Translations under genes and position numbers: made by a program | Shown here: in pieces, positions 50,652 through 62,100 of the stretch | Numbering within the stretch: the stretch's first letter is position 1 | Layout of the letters: each line of letters begins with the position of its first letter | Notes under the pieces: model-generated | Told to the model about the DNA's origin: nothing | Database searches by the model: none | The model's input: the letters and a program-made list of their open reading frames with translations, nothing else | From: Rhynochetos jubatus | Lineage: Eukaryota > Chordata > Aves > Eurypygiformes > Rhynochetidae | Assembly (NCBI GenBank): GCA_027574665.1 | Contig: CM050652.1 | Location: 41,630,307-41,694,306 of the forward strand | Length of the DNA stretch: 64,000 nucleotides | Direction of reading: 5' to 3'

Positions 50652-51072
50652 ACAATCATAGAACGGTTTGTGTTGGAAGGGACCTTAAAGATCATCTAGT
50701 TTCAACCCCCTCCATGGGCAGGGACACCCTCCACTAGACCAGGTTGCTCAAAGCCTCATCCAGCCTGGCCTTGAACACTTCCAGGGATGGGGCACCCACA
50801 GCTTCTCTGGGCAACCTGTTCCAGTGCCTCACCACCCTCTCCGGGAAGAATTTCTTCCTGATGTCCAATCTAAATCTCCCCACTTTCCATTTAAACCCAT
50901 TACCCCTTGTCCTGTCACTACAGGCCCTTGTAAAAAGCCCCCCTCCAGCTTCCTTGTAGGCTCCTTCAGGTAATGGAAGGCTGCAGTAAGGTCTCCCTGG
51001 ACCCTTCTCTTCTCCAGGCTGAACAAGCCCAGTTCTCTCAGCCTTTCTTCACAAGAGAGTTGCTCTAGCATC
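50652..51072 (-). mobile_element. CR1 LINE 3' fragment, about 420 bases
   Basis: A minus-strand CR1. The plus strand starts with the reverse complement of the 3' terminus (AATCATAGAACGG) and runs through GGAAGGGACCTTAAAGATC, CCATGGGCAGGGACACCC, TTGAACACTTCCAGGGATG, AACCTGTTCCAGTGCCTCAC, CTTGTCCTGTCACTACAGG and CTCCAGGCTGAACAAGCCC. It is truncated at TTGCTCTAGCATCT. It is closely similar to 27400-27810 of the long copy, indicating the same or a sister subfamily. It sits inside the family A LTR and lies just downstream of the candidate gene end at 51128. Confidence 0.95.
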
Positions 51073-51127
51073 TGTCTGTATTGTCTGTATTTAGACTTGG
51101 TAGACTTTCATACTTCTCTTTAACAAT

Positions 51128-51133
51128 TTTATT
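51128..51133 (-). promoter_or_regulatory. Poly(A) signal AATAAA
   Basis: AATAAA on the minus strand (context CTAAATAAAATTG), 186 bases past the stop codon of the candidate exon at 51319-51474. It predicts a short 3' UTR ending near 51100-51115, immediately before the CR1 copy. The hexamer alone is common, so its weight comes from the position. Confidence 0.4.
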
Positions 51134-51318
51134 TAGGAGAATTAAAACAGCAGCATGAGTAAAACTTAGAGTATATGAGAGAAAGCGTAGGATAACATTA
51201 CACCAGTGGTGAGTTATCATCTTTTAGTGTACATATCCAGGTGAGTCTTAGAATATGTGTGTTTAGGATTTTCTTCTATTCTAAAAAGTTTTCTTTGAAG
51301 GATGAACTTAAATGGCCA

Positions 51319-51474
51319 TCAGATACTGAAGTTGTTGCCACCCTGAGTCTCTTCAGGGTAATATACAGAACTTACTGGAACAACTTGTCCATAGATTACA
51401 TTGCTTAGTCCACTGAGGTGCTGATACTCAGTATCTGGTTTATGGGTGAATCGCTTGTGCACATCGCTGCATTT
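51319..51474 (-). CDS. Putative last coding exon of an unidentified minus-strand gene
   Basis: On the minus strand a strong acceptor (TTTATTTCTCAATTCTC, then TTTTACAG) ends at 51475. It is followed by a phase-0 frame of 51 codons ending in TGA (51319-51321); the other two frames close within the exon. The peptide starts KCSDVHKRFTHKP and is hydrophilic. It contains TEYQHL, SNVIYGQV and SVYYPEE, and ends GGNNFSI. VxYxxV fits an ITIM-like motif, and YQHL and YGQV also fit YxxO endocytic motifs (O = bulky hydrophobic), so a cytoplasmic tail of a membrane protein is plausible. That is inference; I do not recognise the protein. AATAAA follows 186 bases after the stop codon. A perfect donor (CCA|GTAAGT, at 51375/51376) divides the exon after 33 codons. 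The alternative reading is therefore a 99-base phase-0 internal exon, or alternative splicing at the C-terminus. Upstream exons would lie at higher coordinates and were not identified. Confidence 0.45.
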   Translation of the reverse strand, partial: KCSDVHKRFTHKPDTEYQHLSGLSNVIYGQVVPVSSVYYPEETQGGNNFSI

Positions 51475-54400
51475 CTGTAAAAGAGAATTGAGAAATAAAT
51501 TTAAAACCCTTCATACCAAACTTCCATAACAAAAAGATCAGCAGAGTTATGTAACGTATAATCACTTCCTGCAGTGGATATTGGAGCATGTTCTTTCATC
51601 CTGTGATAAAAACAATTAGAGTTTGAATCTCCAAACACTGGAATGCAGCCGAGTGTGTATCAAATGCACTGAAGTTCTTCAAAGTATTTACAATTAGATG
51701 GCTTGTGTTAGTTCCAAAAAATATACCAGCTATTAATGTAAGGATCTATGTTATCTTTCTGGGAAGGATTTGGGAGACGGATTAAAAACCCTCACTGTGC
51801 TTCTGAATAAATCTTGGTCTATAACTGTAACAGGCACCTGACTTCTGAAACCAATTTTGCTAGGAACTATATTCTTATAATTTCATATAATCCAAGAAAT
51901 CTAGTCTAAATAGTGTTATGAAGCAACTCGTGGAGGACTGGATTTCTTTTTTCTTAAATGACTCAGAAAATAATGCTAACTCTTAATCTTTCTGCCTAGG
52001 AAAGCCTGAAAATATTTGGAATTAAATTTGATGAAATGCTGTGTCAGGAATGCTAGTTATTTCAGCTGAAACCTTGAAAACTTTCACTTAGGAAAATGAA
52101 GTTACCCTCCTATGTATAAAGTTTTTATGGCTTTTTATTACTAATAAACTATAGTTGTATTCTCATGTGTTCATATTTGCAAATGGAAAAATGTAGGCTT
52201 CAGGTAAAGTTTGAAAATTCTACTATTTTCTAAGAAAATGTCTGAGACATACCCAGCAGTCACAAAGCAGGAATAGCAAGCTATGCACTGTGAAGATTCT
52301 TCCCAGAGCATCTCCGCGGTTACTACATGGCAGATGTAGCAGAGTGGTTGGAGTATCCCTATATAGTGTGAACACATCCAGCTTGTCTACTTTAATGGTC
52401 TGTCTTATGCAAAGACTTCCTGGGAATCTGTGGCACGTTTGGTGTGCATCAACACCTCTGGCATGTCCAACATCCCGTTTACACAGCAGGCCTACAGTAG
52501 CTTCACTGTGAAATGCACGTTAGTAGAGGAATACCCATATATTATTCTGGGTAGATAGTGGTGGGAATGCTAGTGCTTCCCAAAATTCTGATAGTTCTTT
52601 GGCATTCCTGTGTATGGCCGAGAGTTGTCACAGGTAGCTGATTCAGATACTGATTTGTGACTGTATTGTCACTGGCTGTATTACCACCGTTAATAGGTTT
52701 TCTTTCATGAAAAGCGAATCTTTTAGTGCCCAATGATTCATTTGATTGTTTATCGATCGTCAAATTATGATACTGACCTAAGTGTGGTTGATTGAAATAT
52801 CAAAGTGGATGGCTATTTTAACATCAAACCAAGCGTGAGGATAAAGCAGAAGCTGGAAAAGGCTGTTGATGGGCAACAGGAGATCCGAATCCACCAGGAC
52901 TGGGCTCCAGGGAGGTCAGCAAGGCATGTTGTGGGCAGTGCTAGTAGGAGAAACAGCAGCAGCAGAGAATGTGTAAAAGCTTCATGCAGCTGGGAGAGAT
53001 ACAGGGCCATTTGAGGAGCAGCTGGCACTGAGACTTAGTAGGTAGCTACTATTTAGCCTGTGTCTGCGTTGTGTGTAGCAGAAATACAGTATGTCAGGAG
53101 GAGGTGTGGAGTATAAGCAAGGAAAGACTAGCTGTTTTCCTATGGAGAAAGGAGCACAGAGACTCTGTGGAGCTGAAACCCTTGAGTCTTTAATTTGCTA
53201 AGAACTGAAATTTGGAGGAAGCCACAGGTGAGCAGCATCTTTGAACATCAGGCAGCAGGTAACTAAATACAAGTGAACAGAGGCCAAAAAAAGCAGCTTC
53301 ATGGCCAGTATTGTAAAAAGTACTCCCAGAGGCAAATTCTGCAATAAGCAGAGACTTTCAGTAAGTAGGGAAATCCCTAGAGCTGAAAACTCTGTTCAGC
53401 TATAACCATATGGGTCACAGGGTCGGGATGGCGGAGCCACAGGCTGAATGGGCAGAGGAAGGTAGAGTCTGTGTGTATTCTGCTAAATTGTAGGCTGAAA
53501 TTTTTGAATATTGTATGTCAAGATCTAAGCAAAGCTTGCAATCTTGTCGACATCTGTAAACTTAAATGGCTGTCAACATGGCAACTTCCCTGTATAGGTA
53601 TTCTCTCTTTACATACTGTGCTGAGTAAATGCTCATTTATAAATGAGGATGGGAGAATTTCTCCTGCCCTGCCAGAAAGGGTGGGTTACAACCAGTATCT
53701 TCTTTTTCATTCTGTTGCTCTAATTTTTTCCCTTGTCTTAAAAAAATGTTTCCTTGTCTTTGCTTATCTTTTCTCTTTGATTTTCTGTTTCAATAGTTGT
53801 TTCCCTTCCCTTAGGAAAATTAGCTACATGCATCGATATTTATCCATTTCCACAAACTTACTCCCTGTCCTGGTTTTTCCTCCTGGCTTTGGGAGGACAG
53901 ACAATCTGGTAAGATGCTCTTACAGGCAACTTTGCTGTCTCTTCTCTATACATCTAATGACAAGCACACGTGAGAATATTTTATTTTTTTTTAAGCCTTA
54001 GGTTGTTTTAAAATCCTCTGGACAGTTGCAGTCCTGGTGGGTATATTTTTTGTGGCACTCACGGTGTTAATCCCATTCTGTATGCAGTCTGAGAGGCTTT
54101 CAATAAAAGGGGGTCCATAGAAGTGCTTGGTTTTCCTACCGCTATTTATTCCCTTATCAGACTTTCCATGAAATTTACAATAAAGATGACAATGAGTAAC
54201 TTTTTTCCTAGTTTCTTTATTTGCTAGAGAATTTTTTATTCTGGGTTATGATTTACAGAATATCCAAGACTGCTGGGCCTCCTTTCATTCATATTCTGCA
54301 ACTCACTTGTTTGTGCACAGTCAGCTCTGCCATGATACGTGTACCTCTTTATCAAATAGTATGTATATTGCGTTTTACTCTTCTGCACTGTTCTCCATCA

Positions 54401-57400
54401 TTTATTACTAGCAAGGAGGCAGGGTGATGGGTGTGAGGCGGAAGAATGCTGTCATCTAGTGTATGGTAACTTAGAGGAGTACTATTTAGGTGTTCTGTTT
54501 GGTTTTGTGGATTGATTTTTTGGTTTGGTTTTTTTTTTGTTGGAGGTGTATTTAAAATTAGTATCTGTTTTGCTAAATTACAGGCCCGAATTCTGTCAGT
54601 AATGACCTCAATAGTGTCTGTTTTAATGTAATCCCTGCTTGCTGACTGCTGTTCCAAGAATAAAAATTTAAGCCAAAAGATTTAATGAAATCCTTTGGGA
54701 TTAGTGCTCACTGGACTGGGGAAATTGCATATCAACCTTTCCTCTGTACTCTAACCATACGGTTTGGTATTTGAATAGGAGGGTATCCAAGAGAGACAAC
54801 TCTGAGTTCATCAATAATTTACATTTTTGTTAGTTACAAACCTGGTATTTGGGATTCTGTTGCCATAGCAATCCATCTGGGCCTGAAAGGGTAGTGTTTT
54901 AAGTGGTGGTTGTATAGGGATTCACAGTATGTGCTTTAAATCCCTTCTAAACTAATCCTCAGATCTGTTCTGTGACTTATTTGAGGCTTTGACAAAATCA
55001 GTGTTACTCCCAGTAAAAAGTTTATGTTGAGCAAATTAAGCCCATAAAATATTAGAATATGCATATGATTAAGGACTGTAAAGTTCATAATGGATGACAA
55101 TTTCTGTTTCAATGTGTGAAGCAATTAATAAATGTCCAAAACTCCATTTTTTTTAAAAATACATTTGATTTGTTGCACATTATGCAACTAGAAATTATCC
55201 AGACTCTCTACTGGTTATTAGCTAATTTAAACTTCATAATCAAATGCTAGCCTCATTTTCCCAGATGTCAGTTCTGTGTTTTACAGGATGTCAGTCTATT
55301 CATTATACTGTATAACTTCCACTTTAAATTAATCTGATTTTCTCTCTTATAAATAATTCTAAAGCAGAGAATAAAATTTGAAATTCCCAGTTTTATTTCT
55401 AACACTACTGGAGTTGGATTTTGAGGCTGTGCTGCTCAACTCGGTAGGCTAAGCACCAGCTGCTCTTTGTTTGAAGTTTGCTTTATATTTTCTCATTTTA
55501 CCACCCAAAATTTCAAAATGGCTTATTCAAAACTACGCAGATATGCCACATAAAGGGGCATCCTCAGCTTTGAAAGACAATCAATAAGCTCCTCAGCAAA
55601 CCTGGGCTAAGTTTCAGCTCTGTCAACACCAAAACCCTCCTGAAACTACTTCCAGAGCCTTTAGTTCTCCATAACAAGAATGTTGTCCAGTTGTGCTTTC
55701 AAACTGTCGGTAAATTATAGCGATGATGTGTTAGCAGCTCTTTATTACTCCAGAGTATAGAGATTGTTTGCAAAATTATTCCTCAATGTCTGCAAGAGGA
55801 GAGAGAAAAATATTCAAATAACAGCCATATGCTCCACTAATGAGTGTTTAGTCCATAATCCTAAACAGACAAAAATTGTGTCTTCATGGAGTTTGTAAAA
55901 GATCACATGGTTCTTCCTCGCTGTAAAACAGTAATAGTATAAAGAAACTGCGGATGGCCTAAGACATATACTGAGAAATCTTTAGTTACCATGCAACTTC
56001 CCTGTCGTCTTTTATATTATAATTCACAATGAATAGTGAACGTATGATAGAAGGGACTTGGTTTTGCCATGATTCTGTGAGGCTGAAACCATTCTTCGCC
56101 ACCTGTAATAAATGCAAATCTACTCTTTTTTCTGTATTAGTTAAATAAGAGTTTCCTGAGAAAAACTGCAAAGAATCCCTTCCTTGCAGTGAAGTAGGAT
56201 TTCATTTCATGAGCCAAGATACGTATGTATATTCTTAAATTCAGCGTGGCTGAGTGAATTTTGTTTATTTTAGACGTCTGGTTCTTCTACCCCAGCTTAA
56301 TGGGACTGTTTCCCTAATCGGTTACCACTAAAGGTAACTGGGAACAGAGAGCTTAGAATTAACAAAAAGCACTTTGTTTTGATTGGTTTGCATATTCTTA
56401 CGACTAATGAAAGTAAAAGTTGCAGATCATTTACATGATCACTTACCCTAAAATTACATGCCCTGAAGTATCTTCCGTAGATACCATATGTAAAATACAG
56501 ATTACGCTTCAAAGGGGTATTACAAGATGTATTCAGGCATATCAAAATGTGTTTCTGTTGATATTTCCAATGGTTTCATTAGGAAAAGCCTTCCCTCGCA
56601 AATATTATTGAAATGAAAATGGAGCCTTGGAAGATACTAGCTGTATGACAGATGCTATTTGTAGCTCTGGAAATATAGTTGTCACTGCAGGGGATCTCCT
56701 GCACTGAAGACCCACAGGAGTCCATAACCAAGGGTGAAGGAATTAATCTTCCAACACATCTCATAAAAAATAGCCTGTGTTTAATAGGAAGTGATAGAAA
56801 CACAGTTGAATTTCTCTGGTAACTTTTTTGATCATTCGCTAGAAATGCAAATCGTTCCTGTTTATTTCTCTCTATGTATTTTAGCTCTGCAAATCCTTGC
56901 AATGCACACTGATACTTAATCTCCTTGATTACTGATGATTTTTATTGATTGGTTTTTACTTATTTATTCCCGATCTGCATTATGTTTTTCATGTTTTGGA
57001 AACTCCGTCTGTCGACTTCAAGGGAGCAGGCGGGCTCTCTCTGTTTGCACTTAATGAAGCAGCACTCATCTTTTCACTTAAATTTGCTTCTGTAGTTCAG
57101 CACATAACCTGTATTTTTGTTCAGTTATTTCCCATTAATGCCCAAGTAAACATCTGTCCATTTTCTGTCTTTGCAGCAGAAGGAAATAGTTAATCTTCTG
57201 AAAGGCTCAGTAATAATGTGACACAGCTTGACACAGAGAGCTTAGAGAAGCAGGGGAAGACTCAGACAGTGTACCTACCGCAGAGCAGGTGTGACTCTGG
57301 GTGTTAATTTCTCTAAGGTACTTGCAGCTACCTCTGTTCAAATGCAAGACGTACCTGGAGACCTGAACCAAAACCCTGACTCTGAACCCCGGGAGAAGGT

Positions 57401-59111
57401 TGGGATTAGAGCTTTTAATTGAAAGCTGTCTCTGAGTGTGTCTGAATTTCGTATTGCCCAATTGGGGAGGGCTTGAATGACACAGAGAGGCAAAGTTTTG
57501 GTTGAACCCGTTCAAGAGGTGTTGGAGCTCCGTAGTTCAGATTAGGTCTGTCGTGGCTTGTACCAGGACATTTCATGCAGCTAGTAAGGAGCACCAAGCT
57601 ATGTACGGCCTGCTGAGACTCTAGTCAGGTGTATTACACACTCTGGGAAAGAAGTGAGTTGATCCCACAGCTGATTTACACCAGCATCTGAATTATTCTA
57701 AACCCTGTTGAAATCAGGGTTCCATACCATTGTCCAGCTAACTGCATTGTTCGCGTGCTCTACAACTCCTCATTGATGTCTGGGACATAACACAATAGGC
57801 TGGTAGATAGAAGAGGTAATCCCTACAGCTCAGAAAAGTCTACAACTTAGTAACAACATAATATTGTATACTTTGGGCTATGTAGCCCTCAGCTCCAAAC
57901 AGCTTTTACTTGTTGCTTAACAGGTTTCTTCAGTAAATTGACAAGCGAGTGAGTGTTTTCTGAGGTATCATAGATATTGACAGAACTATACAGAGGGCAA
58001 CATTAATATTTTACTAAAAGAGAAGTGAAAATTAGAATTTTTTAATCAGTTATGTTCTGAATCCTTTATCATTTGAGTCATGAAAGATGGCAGCCTGGTT
58101 ACAGTGAGATGCTGGGTGGAATCATAATTTGCCTTTTTTAAAGACCAGAGTAAGGAGTGATGTGATACTGTTTGACAATTTTAGATAACAGCAGTTTCAT
58201 TTTCCTCTTGACAAAGTTGATGTAAAATTAAAAATACGTTTACCTATCTTGGTAACTGTGCATTTGGCTCCCTTTTTAAGTGCATAAAAATTGATCATCT
58301 TAACATTTAACTGCCTTCGCAGCTTGATCCTGCCTGCTCTTTCACGTCAGTGTTGCCCTCATGGCAACCCTTATTGCCCATCCGTCCCAATTTTCTCCCT
58401 TCTCTCATGCAACCATTATTCCTGAAAATTCTTAATACTAAAAATCTGCAAATGCTGTCTTCTTTGAATCCTCTCTTAAAACTCACCTCTTGTGTGATGC
58501 TGTTAAAATGCCAAAGAAAGGCTGAGCAGCTGGTGTGCTGTGATCAGTGCTGACCATGCAAATTGTCTGCACGAAACAGTGGGAGTGAGGCATCACACAC
58601 CGCTGCGCGTCCCACTCTCCTCCAGAAGCGGTGGGGAGGCTGTGGCTGTCCTTGGAGGTGCACGTTGTTTCTTTCTTAACCCTTCAGTCTAATGGGGTGA
58701 TCCAGCCAAGATCTAGTAGACTCTGCGGATTTAATTCTGACTGGGGGATTGCCAACCTCACAGGTGTGAAAGCATGTCACCTTCCCTGAATTGGGGTGGG
58801 GTGCAGGTGCCCAGATGCAATTCAGATAGATGCACAGAATTTGGTATGAGGTTTCAAAAGAGATTTGTCCCCTGAACCTGTGGATTTCCCATCTTTGCTG
58901 CTATTGTAGTACCTGAGACTGGAAACTTGGCCTTTTAAGGAAAAGGGGCAATGTGGATTTTCTTTTCTGGACACTTTCACAAAAACCCAAGGTTTTTAAT
59001 CTTAGAGAAAACCAAAACTAAATACAAAAGGGGCAAACTTCTGTGGCACAAATGAAACTAGGTAATTTATTTTATGTAGATGATAAATGTATGTATTTGT
59101 TTTTCTTACAG
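51475..59111. other. Mostly unannotated DNA, possible intron of the minus-strand gene
   Basis: If the exon at 51319-51474 is real, this stretch would be its upstream intron or introns. A purine-rich block lies at about 52810-53470. A 176-codon plus frame (53471-54001) is rich in Phe, Leu, Cys and Ser, as expected from translated pyrimidine-rich sequence. It has no domain and is judged to be chance. Weak exon and repeat candidates at 54582-54648, 57340-57720 and 58457-58516 are discussed under findings or rejections. Confidence 0.4.
58457..58516 (+). repeat. Possible ancient LINE (L2/CR1-like) ORF2 C-terminus relic
   Basis: Translates in one frame as VFFESSLKTHLLCDAV, resembling the FKxxLKTHLF pattern found at the C-terminus of L2/CR1-type LINE proteins. 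The surrounding 58330-58560 is GC-elevated and frame-broken. Only about 20 residues support the call, so it is tentative. Confidence 0.3.
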
Positions 59112-59171
59112 AAACGTGGAGTCCTGAATAAACAAAGAGAAGAGTTAAGCACACAGTCTGTATTGTGAACA

Positions 59172-62100
59172 GTAAGTGACCAGATTACATACTCTGAAGC
59201 TAAACCCTATTTGTACTTCCATTTTTTTTGTATTTTTTCTTATTTGCAGTTCTTTTAACAAGTGTAAGAAATTAGTGCAGTGAGAACTTCTGCCTTTTAT
59301 CCAGCTCAGTTTCATTTCACAGGGTTAGATTTTTATTAATCCTATAGTCATTTTAGGTAGCAGGCCCAGATAATCCACACAGTGTGTCTTCATTGCTGCC
59401 CATACTGAAAATATTTCCTTCTGCTTCTCAGTAAAAGTGTATTGTAATACTAGAAGGTACCAAGCTAAAACCAACTGTTTTTATAATGTAAAAGATGTGT
59501 AACATCTGCTCACACCTGAAATTTTGCAGAAAAATATTTAGGTCTATCAGTGCAGTCAGACCCTGTTGGGTCAGGACACAAATAAGAGCGTTTTGTGGCT
59601 TTGTGTTAACCACTTAATCACTGACTAATTGTTCTGAACTGCCATGGTGAGATCTGTGCTGCTCCCTGCACAGTATGACGAGTCACAATGCATGACTGCA
59701 CTGGCCTTTGATAACCACAGCTTTATGAAACATCAAGAAATTAAGACTACTGACTGAGATAAGAAAATGAGCCATGGTTGTGTTGTGGATGATATTATTG
59801 ATGTTTTCCTTTGAAATAAAAATCTCAGGCTGCTGAAGTACCAGTTGTGATACAGTAGAGAACAGACGCTGCTTTTATTGCAAATCCAAAGTTATACACG
59901 TTGGGAAACATAGCAAGGTATGGGTGTCCTGCATTACTGGGTATTAAAAGGTGGCAGTATCCTTGGAGAACCAAGGCAGGTGAAGGCATTTCTATTAACT
60001 GTTCCAACAAAACAGTTCCTCTATGCTGGGTGCTGGTAGAGCCTGCCATTTTGTGGTAGAAGTTTGTGGCCAGTAAGTAGCATACAGAGAATGTATGCTC
60101 TTCAGCACCATTCTGCTTATAGGATATACACTTGACTGTATCATGCAGTAGAATTGAATAAATGTTACTGTCCTAAACAAAATCTCTAGTCATCTAACCA
60201 GACTGGTGTATGGAACAGGCTAGTTTTGGATAGAAATAAATCCTGAATACTTCTTGATGAGCAGTAAGAATAAAGCTCTTTGGTGGAGAAGAATATGTAT
60301 AAACCTCAATAGCCAAAAAATGCCCAGGATCTCTCTGGGCAGTCAGGTTCAATGATTGGTTTAACAGGAAGGTTAATCCAATAACAATGAAGGAAATGTG
60401 TGACATTTCACTGAAGGTGAGGTCAACATAATGCTTGTTTGAAAATCTGTACAGTTATTTATACAATCCACTAAACTGCGCTACCAGTAGGCAGTGTTGC
60501 ACATATAATAAATCATACATATGTTCCAGAAGATCATTAGGAAAAAAAAAATCAGTCTTTAAAAAACTTCTTAAAACTCTTATTTATCTATTTCTCTATT
60601 CTTTTATTCTTCTTTCCCCTCGTGATTTTTGTGGTTTATATTCCCTACATGTTGTCATACATCTTTTCACCCTTTATCTTTCCAGTCTTTTACCTAATCT
60701 GCTCCAACTTCAAAGTTTCTCCTAACATCTCCCACACAGGACCATCTTCTCTTCCTCTTGGCAGAGCTGCATTGCAGAATGTTCCCAATCTTTGGCAAAT
60801 TTTGAGCTTGCTATTTCTAGTATCAAATAGATACACTGCAGACCAAGAGAATTGTTAATGTTGGGTAATAATGCACAGAATAATGCCATCCATGTACCGG
60901 TATCTAAGGATTTTGCAAAATACTGTAGTAATGGTCAGCTCTTAAAGTTTCTATTCGAAATGCGGAAAGATATGGTGGAACGTTTGGGAGTTATTTAATG
61001 CATAGGATCCTTCAACCAAATCAATTATGCTTTTCCCCCAGATCTTATGTTTTGGCAGCAGATGACTGATAGTTACATGCATAGATATTAGCAATTCAAG
61101 CAATTTGTATAATTCAACTGATGCATGTATACAAAAAAGCCAGGAGTTGTTATAGACCTCTTTGCAGAAAGTAAAATTCATTTCTGCAGACACTTCAAGA
61201 TTTTCTTCTCACTTGTATTCCTGTGTCAAGTGGTCAGAACTCAGAGGCAGCTGTTTCAGAATAGTGTGGATTTATTTGCGTATAGTGAGGAAAAATTAAT
61301 CAACTGTTACTGGTACTCCATCACATACAAATTCTCTTTCTCCTGCTGGCAGAATAGGTTGACAGAACCTTTTCACAGTATCCATCAGTTAATTTTATCA
61401 GTCATGGTATTATGATTATAAACTACAAATGATCTAACAATGAATATATAATTACAGAAATGAAACTGTACAGTGGTTATTTAACATTTGTAATGTGTAA
61501 TTTATTTAATAATGTCTTTGGAATATAATAAAACAGAAATAAAATTACATTTATCTATCATCCATCATCAGTGAGGAGCAATGTTACCAGCTGGATCAGG
61601 CTATATATTTAGCCATGTAGGGAAGTTTGTGTGCTACCTTTGGACCTGCATAAAACACCTTTATGAACTGTATGTTATTTGTACATTAAGCAACAAGTCA
61701 TTCTTCTGACACTGGGATTAATAAATTATGATCTTTGTTTTAAAATACTTCTTTTTTCTCAATCTGAATTAAAACCTAAGATTTTAACTATCCAGTGCTG
61801 AGAGGCATAAATATTGGATTCTAGATATAGGAAGAAAATAAAATAATACTAATTAAGAAAAGGATAAAATAAAAATCATAATATATAGTATATTTTGTGG
61901 AGTTTAATTGTTCTCATGTTTGTTTTAAATGCAAGGGCCTTGGTCATTTGGTTTTGATATTGCAAAAAATTACAGTCATCCTTTGTGGAAGAGGGAAAAA
62001 CTCTTGCAAAGTAGGTTCCAAAAAAGATGTCCGTTGTCTTCACATAGCAGCAATCAAGCTTCATCTTTCACATACTTAATACAGACATGTTCAGGTGATG

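Noticed and set aside
52180-52510. About 99-codon minus-strand stop-free stretch ending near GG|GTATGT
   Set aside because: No domain and weak acceptor; stop-free stretches of this length are expected dozens of times in the window.
53471-54001. 176-codon open frame on the plus strand
   Set aside because: Rich in Phe, Leu, Ser and Cys as expected from pyrimidine-rich DNA. It has no domain, signal or splice context; a frame of this length is only slightly above chance for 64 kb of six-frame AT-rich sequence.
57340-57720. Segment with GATTTACACCAGC and repeated GAACCC-type words reminiscent of old sauropsid repeats
   Set aside because: Only short word matches recalled from memory and in inconsistent order; not enough to assign a family.
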